Origin: Lantana camara | Taxonomy: Eukaryota; Streptophyta; Magnoliopsida; Lamiales; Verbenaceae | DNA: 64,000 nucleotides | Reading direction: 5' to 3' | Assembly (NCBI GenBank): GCA_037501455.1 | Contig: CM074857.1 | Span: forward strand, 33,252,001-33,316,000 | In this document: piece after piece, positions 58,124-64,000 of the stretch | How the letters are laid out: each line of letters begins with the position of its first letter | How positions within the stretch are numbered: position 1 is the stretch's first letter | Position numbers and translations under genes: made by a program | Notes under the pieces: model-generated | The model's input: only the letters and a program-made list of their open reading frames with translations | What the model was told of the DNA's origin: nothing | Database searches by the model: none

Positions 58124-61100
58124 TGTAGCGCCCGGAACGCTAGGCCACCACATCCCCCGCACTAAAGCTCAATCCGCATACGAAATGGGAAATCCGTACA
58201 CGAACCAAGCAGTAGCGAACGGGTGACAAACAAAACCCTGCCTAAGCTAGGCGGTACCTAAACCCTGGACAACAGATAAAACAAAATCTGGAAGTGGAAG
58301 CACAATAAAAAATACAAATTTTAAAAAACTTTAAATCATCAAACATATCAATTCAAGCAGTAGTAGCTACACGTGTTCAACTGGTCCTAGAAGCCTGTCC
58401 TGAAATAATCACAATAAAGACGGGTTCAACTAATCCAAGAACCTGTCCTAACCTGTCCCGAATTCCAATCATACAATCCATAAACATAAACCTGTACAGA
58501 GTATATACATTTACAAAATACAAACATAACTGAAACAGAAACCTAACGAACTTAACAAAAGACACAGACATGACACACCGCCGTCTAGCTCGAAAACCAA
58601 CAACCTGCACCTGCAAACTAAAAACATAGGTGGGGCGAGGGTCAGTCCACTGACTGAGTGAGGGGGCTGAACTCACACACACTAAACATAATAAGGAGCA
58701 TAGCACGTACCAAAAGAAAGACTATGAACCGGGAGTAGGGTTTTGCATACCAAAGACCATTTTCAAACCAAACTGATGCATAACTTATCTTATTCAAAAC
58801 TTAATGAACTTAGCATAATCATATCATATCGAAAGAAAAAGCTCCTATCCTCTTTCATAATCAACATAACAGATCATATTCATATACCCGGCGAGTACGG
58901 GTCTCCCACCTTACGTCCATATCTTATCATACGTATCATAACGGAAAACAAACAAATATCATAAACGATCCAACCCTAACACCATGTAGTTCGGGGAGCA
59001 AACCCTCACTACTCATACCGATACAAACACACATGGGGTAGCTAACCCACACTGTGTCTTCCCCGGCTATCCACCGAGGGCTCAAAGCACCACGCCTCCT
59101 CAACCTCCACGAGTCGCATGTGAGTACTTCAAATGAGAACGTGCATAGGGGTCATAACCAGCGACCCCATGGTCGTCCTGGGTCTCTCTTACCCACGTCT
59201 CGGGGCCCAACACATCAGAACAGAGCATATCAGATTTGGAGAGGCACACGATTTGGAGCATAGCCTCGTTGCAAAATATTTCAAGCTTACATATACTTGT
59301 ACATATACAGTTCGAAAACCTTTAATCGTATGATAAAATCATAAACGTATCGTATAAACACATATCTATTATATAAATATAATAGAATAGTCGCATGCAG
59401 GATTGAAAACGAGCACAGAGGGTTATAGGTCGCTTTAACTAAAACAAAAATCCTAAAACCTCACCTTACACCGACGAGAACGAAAAACACGAGCCAAGAA
59501 ATCCCACTGGAACCCAAACAGCTGACATACACTTCCTGGAAAAACCCTGATCGACTGAACACACAGAACACAAGACTCAGACTTAAATCACAACCACAAA
59601 GACACACGGCCATGCTCACGAATACAAATGATGCAACATATAATCCATATCTATTCAATCAAGTCATTCAGAGCATATTATAATTCATATTACATATCAA
59701 GAGATGCATAGCTTATAAAATTCATATCATTAATTACATAAAATAAATTAGGACATTAAGAATTCCATTCACATCATGCACCAATTCTCGAAAGGATAAC
59801 ACAAATGGCATAATAATTTTATATGTAACTACACATAGGCATATTTTACAGTTTTCTAACAATTAACATACTTAAGCATTTCATTTAAATTAAATATAAC
59901 TTAGTCTTTCATAATTCATTTCTTACGTTTTAGCTAATTACAGAAGCAATTTAGTTCCCAAATATCACATTATCACCCCTTAAAAGCACGAAACATGAGC
60001 AAGAAATGGCATAAACGAGATAATTAAATTCAGTAAATCGAGAATCAAACTTTCATAAATAATATCATATTTCCAAATATCATACAACTTATAATTTCAA
60101 TTCATAGTTCATACGATCGAAATTTACAATTAAAATAATTAACGAAAATAAATACAACAAGTTAAAAAATTCATATAAAATCAACCAGACATCCGATTGA
60201 CGAACGGAAATTGGCGTTGGACTCACCACGATCAAAGGAACCCGTTGACTGAAAGTCACGGGAGTGCCACCACCGTGGCTAGCCGAACAGCCACTGGCCG
60301 CCACCGGAACACCGCCTCCGGTGGTCGGAAAAATCCCCGGAAGCACATAAACATACGCCTCGGCCTGATTGACAGAAGCCCTTAACCAATTTCAGAAAAA
60401 ACCAAACACACCTGGCGAAAAATCGAACTAAATCCCTAGAACAAAAACTGAAATTAAACGCAAACCGTAAAATGAAAACGAAATCCGAACATACCGTTGG
60501 AAACCCCGTAACGAGGCCTTCGAAAGCCCCTAGCCAAACACTGGAAAAATCACTGAAAAAATGGGCCCCCGGTTCACAGCCGGTCCGCTGCCAATGGCCG
60601 GTTCTCGAGTCGAGGCCAACGTGAAAAGGTTGTCCTCCACCCACTGATCATCTTTTGTAAAGGGACCACCACCAAAACCCGTCGAAAAATGGCCCCCAAC
60701 TGCCACCAAAGTCCCGCTGTTGCCTCGTCACCGGTTCAGCCACCTCCGGCCGTCGTTGGCCCAAAGTAACGCTAGAAATGGAATCAGGGGGCCGGAAAAC
60801 GTAGGGAAGCTCCAAAGTTCCTCCGGAAAAGCCACCGGAACGCGGCAGACACAACTGCTACAGTGCACGCGCCGCCGTGCGCGACTTTCAAGCTGCGTGT
60901 GAGCCGCCGTCCGGCCACCACTGGCCACGCTGTTAAAACTAGAGTTGCGTCGGGAGGTCTTCTAACAAGGGCTGGGGCGCGTGTTTGAGAAAAACCGTCG
61001 GAGACTACCAAGAAGGGCCGGCGAAGTGGCGGGCGTAAATCCCGCCGCTTGAACCTTGTCGTAGGGCCACCAGCACTGGGTTTCAGGACCCGATTCTGGT

Positions 61101-61623
61101 ACCATCGTGACGGGCTCGTCGAGCTGATTAATTTCCACTACTCACTTGTCAAAAACCGTCGACAAATGAGCGAGAACGGGCTTATGCGTGTTTCTACACC
61201 TTGAGTGTGTGTGAGGGAGGAGAGAGAGAAAGGAAGCTGAGTTCTGACACGAATTACGAGGATTCGGGGTATAATATCTCGGGTCCTCGTACGCAAAAAC
61301 GATCGGAAGAAGGAGTTAACGACGTCAGAAATGGGCGAACTTAGAGTCTACGGACTCATTTCGATACCCCGAACACAAAGCGAGGGTGAAAAAGGTTGAA
61401 CTCTCGATCGAACGAGAAATGACCAGAAAACCCCTCAAAAGAGAAAATTACAAAAAGGCCCTTAAAGTCTAAAAGAGTTCAAAATAGGGCCACCAACGCA
61501 CAAAATCACAAAATTAAAACATTAAAAAGCACATAAGCAACAAGTAAAAGTAAATTAAGCAACTAAGCACACAAGGAAATCAACACGTGGCGTCTGCTCT
61601 GACGATCGAAAAAGAGGGGTGTC
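58124..61623 (-). mobile_element. Gypsy LTR (solo) inserted in element B 5' LTR
   Basis: About 3.5 kb: TGTAGCGCCCGGAACGC to GAGGGGTGTCA. Flanks ATAAT (58119-58123) and (A)TAAT (61623-61627) give an imperfect 5-bp TSD; the final A may be shared. It carries the LTR block CACATCCCCCGCACTAAAG. Its sequence at about 60200-61200 is GC-rich with repeats of CCGGCCACC-type codons that give incidental open frames on both strands. There is no internal domain, so it is probably a solo LTR of a different subfamily. Confidence 0.75.
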
Positions 61624-63519
61624 ATAATATTCATAATCATAATCATAAGAAATCATAATTTTCCATCCTTCTTCCTCCGGGGAGGTGGAAGGGTTTGCAA
61701 GGCCCATCCCACCTCATGGTACAATATCAAGACGAGGGATCATGACTCCTACCCTCTCCTTCGATGGGTTAACTATCGGCTCGAGAATATCCCGCCTCCC
61801 GGGCATGTGGTCGCTCGAGGATATCTCAAATGGAACTATATACAATGGCTTAGCTATACGTCGGCCCGATGCCGAACCGGTCTCCATCCACATATTTCCC
61901 TGGGGCCCAAATAACATGTGCATGATTCTCACCAAAAATATTTTCATGAAAACATTTGAAAACATTTGCTCATTGGGCCATTTTCCGAAATATTAGTATA
62001 AGTAAAACATTTTTGGTCAAATTTGTCATACGAGATATGAGGGTTCTAATTAACTAGGAATAAAACCTCACCTTGACAAAAGAAGGGAAAGAAAAGCTAA
62101 GGAGCCGGATCCTCGTAGCCTGGATCGTCCTCTGAAAGAGAAAGGTGAAAAACTAGGGTAAGACTCGACCCCATATACCAAGTATCGACACACGGCATGT
62201 ACAAGGAAATGATATGATATGAAAGATAACAATGCTACATGAATAAGGAGATGTTCGTGTAACCTGTAACTCAAAAATGAGGCGGGAATTAATAACAAGA
62301 AATACGAATAAAAGTTCCAAAGCTTCCCTTTCAGGGGACACGACCGTGTTACATTTACAAAGGATTTGGACACGGCCGTGTCCGATTTTTGTAAAATAAA
62401 AAGGATAAGTTCGAATGATTGACACGGCCGTGTCAAGTTTCAAGAGGTTTTGGACACGGTCGTGTCCGATTTTCTGAAAATTTGAATGATCGACACGGCC
62501 GTGTCAGTTTTAGTGCAAAAGACGACACGGCCGTGTCGTCTCATCCTATTCAAAAAATGGAGCAAAGTAAAACAAGGGAGCTCGGGAATCAATCAAAAAT
62601 AACCATAATTCATGCTCAAACTGAAATGACAAGTATCCATATTAAAACACATCATATACTTCATCAACAACACATAAAACACAAGTTTGGGCAATTATAT
62701 CCATCCAAGCAATCACTCCAACTCTCCAACCTTCATACATGTATCAATCATCCAAATACCAAGGCACAAGCTTAGGAATTCATGAATTCACATAGGTTTG
62801 CTCATAATATCATGCTTAACAACAAGAAATTAAACTAAATCTCAAGGTTTCTAACAAACCCTCATACATACACACACCTACATATATATATATATACCAA
62901 CACATGAACCAACCTTGGAGGAAAATGATGAAATGGAAATGATGAGATGATGATGGTGATGAACCCTTCTTGAATCTCTACTCCGTCTCTTCTAACTTGA
63001 TCAAGGATGAATGTGATGAAAAATAGAAGAAAGGGTTTGTGTGTGTTTTGTGTGTTGTAGAGATTTTTTTTGTGTTGAGTGTGTGAGTCTTGTGTATATA
63101 TGATATATTGTATATAATGTGTGTAGTGTATGTAATATATGTATAGATATATAACATATATGTATAAAGTAAAAAGCAAAGATATTATATATATTATATG
63201 TATATAAATGCATATGTTTTTGTGTATGAGTGTGTATATATTATATATAGATAAAATGCATGTTTCATGAAATATGCATGAAATGTATACATGTATAATA
63301 TGTTATATGATATGTTTATGAAATTCATGGATTATGAGATATATATATGTATGAAATGTGATGTAAGAATTTAAATCAAGAGCCCGTACAAGCAACTATA
63401 TCACATATGCACTTAATTCATATAAGCACGTTGATCAAAGTAGCATGCAAAGAAATTCTAACTCTCAAACTCACACGTGAGGCGTGCGTACCTGTACGTC
63501 AAAAACACGGGGCGTCACA
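61624..63519 (-). repeat. Element B 5' LTR, outer piece
   Basis: Continues the LTR after the insertion; matches 48949-50832. It includes a dyad cluster (62337-62540) and a short TA run (62882-62896), ending GGGGCGTCACA. Confidence 0.9.
62337..62540. repeat. Dyad cluster GACACGGCCGTGTC in element B 5' LTR
   Basis: Units GACACGACCGTGTTA (62338), GACACGGCCGTGTCC (62370), GACACGGCCGTGTC (62421), GACACGGTCGTGTCC (62453), GACACGGCCGTGTC (62492) and GACACGGCCGTGTCGTC (62525). One more unit than the 3' LTR. Confidence 0.87.
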
Positions 63520-64000
63520 GGCATAACTTTTCTGACGATATTGAATGGCTTTCATTCTTGATCGTATTATCATTACCTTATTTATAGCCGTCAGAATGGT
63601 TTATGGTTTATACACCCTTTCAAGTCCGTCTTCAGACCATCGTCACTCATCCATGTCCCAAAACAACGGAGATTGACATTTACGCCCGTAAAGAGCTTCA
63701 TACGGAGCCATCCCTATTGAAGCCTGGTAGTTGTTGTTATAAGCAAACTCGATAAGGGTTAAGTGCTTATCCCACTTACCACCGAAGTCAAGAATACAAG
63801 CTCGGAGCATATCTTCCAAGTACCTGATCAACCTCTCAGATTGTCCATCAGTTTGAGGATGTAAAGCGGTGCTAAAATTTAAACGAGGCCCAAGGTGTTT
63901 TTGCACTTCTTGCCATAATTTTGAGATAAATCTCGGATCATGGTCTGATACAATGCTAACAGGAACTCCATGAAGCTGGACTATTTCCTTGAAATATAGA
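63520..64000 (-). pseudogene. Element C integrase core (runs off the window)
   Basis: Minus strand from the window edge: SIVSDHDPRFISKLWQEVQ (second D of the catalytic triad), then MQKHLGPRLNFSTALHPQTD and GQSERLIRYLEDMLR (E), WDKHLTLIEFAYNNNYQASI and ALYGRKCQSPLFWDMDE. A stop then follows, with frame decay to 63565, and RSRMKAIQYRQKSYA before element B. The 5' LTR and gag of element C should lie beyond 64000. Confidence 0.85.

Larger units (their letters stand above)
48278..63519 (-). mobile_element. Gypsy chromovirus element B (Tekay-like), carrying two nested LTRs
   Basis: 3' LTR 48278-50832; internal 50833-57453; 5' LTR 57454-58123 plus 61624-63519. The internal region encodes, on -, gag, zinc finger, protease, RT, integrase and chromodomain, with RNase H missing and many stops. 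A solo LTR at 51045-53618 splits the integrase end, and another LTR at 58124-61623 splits the 5' LTR. LTR lengths without insertions are 2555 and 2566 bp. It is inserted in element C's integrase gene. A clean 5-bp TSD is not seen: minus-strand flanks are ATGCC and CTGTC. Confidence 0.9.

Noticed and set aside
60089..61011. Overlapping open frames on both strands in a GC-rich segment as a possible host gene
   Set aside because: Inside the LTR at 58124-61623; frames overlap on both strands, are Pro/Ser/Arg-rich and have no recognisable domain.
62862..63213. Minus-strand open frames rich in Tyr/His/Ile
   Set aside because: They are translations of TGTGTA/TATATA repeats in element B's LTR.

Overview
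The window is plant nuclear DNA, probably from a eudicot, and almost all of it is nested transposable elements. The evidence is plant LTR lineages (chromodomain Ty3/gypsy, Athila, two Copia types, a TRIM), a Helitron, a CACTA element, a MULE, a LINE, spliced introns with GT/AG borders, and a decayed copy of a plant gene. I see no intact ordinary host gene, no rRNA or tRNA gene and no bacterial feature. The species cannot be told from the sequence.

Left block (1-22555): the end of a gypsy LTR (1-1538) sits in a TRIM (1539-1931). A decayed LTR stretch follows, then gypsy LTR D (2555-13240). D is interrupted by an Athila-type element on the minus strand (2808-12177) and by a 354-bp foldback MITE (12515-12868). 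Next come a Copia gag scrap, an AT-rich tract, a minus-strand pseudogene resembling the plant CANIN/FAM178 (SMC5/6-associated) protein (14830-16275), a 398-bp-period duplication split by a solo LTR (16895-19525), a Helitron 3' end at 21252, and a Copia pol remnant.

Central and right block (22556-64000): gypsy element C (minus strand) spans this part and runs off the right edge. Its 3' LTR (22556-25245 plus 47564-47779) was split by a 22.3-kb CACTA element (25246-47560, TSD ATT). The CACTA contains a Helitron (26542-38766), whose Rep gene is split by a MULE (27418-33640, 9-bp TSD, 134-bp TIRs) and which also holds a decayed LINE. It also contains a young Copia element (39756-44988, 180-bp LTRs with 2 differences). 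C's integrase is split by gypsy element B (48278-63519), which itself carries a solo LTR (51045-53618) and another LTR (58124-61623).

Two observations stand out. First, the MULE has two convergent genes: a five-exon MuDR-type transposase and, from the opposite TIR, a two-exon GRF zinc-finger protein with a C-terminal membrane segment. This layout recalls maize MuDR (mudrA/mudrB) but with a different partner. Second, several LTRs from different families carry clusters of short dyads at a similar place, about 0.9-1.2 kb from the LTR start in the gypsy LTRs. The dyad centre is similar (near CGGCCG) but the arms differ by family. All reading frames, introns and domain calls were made by eye; no database search was run.
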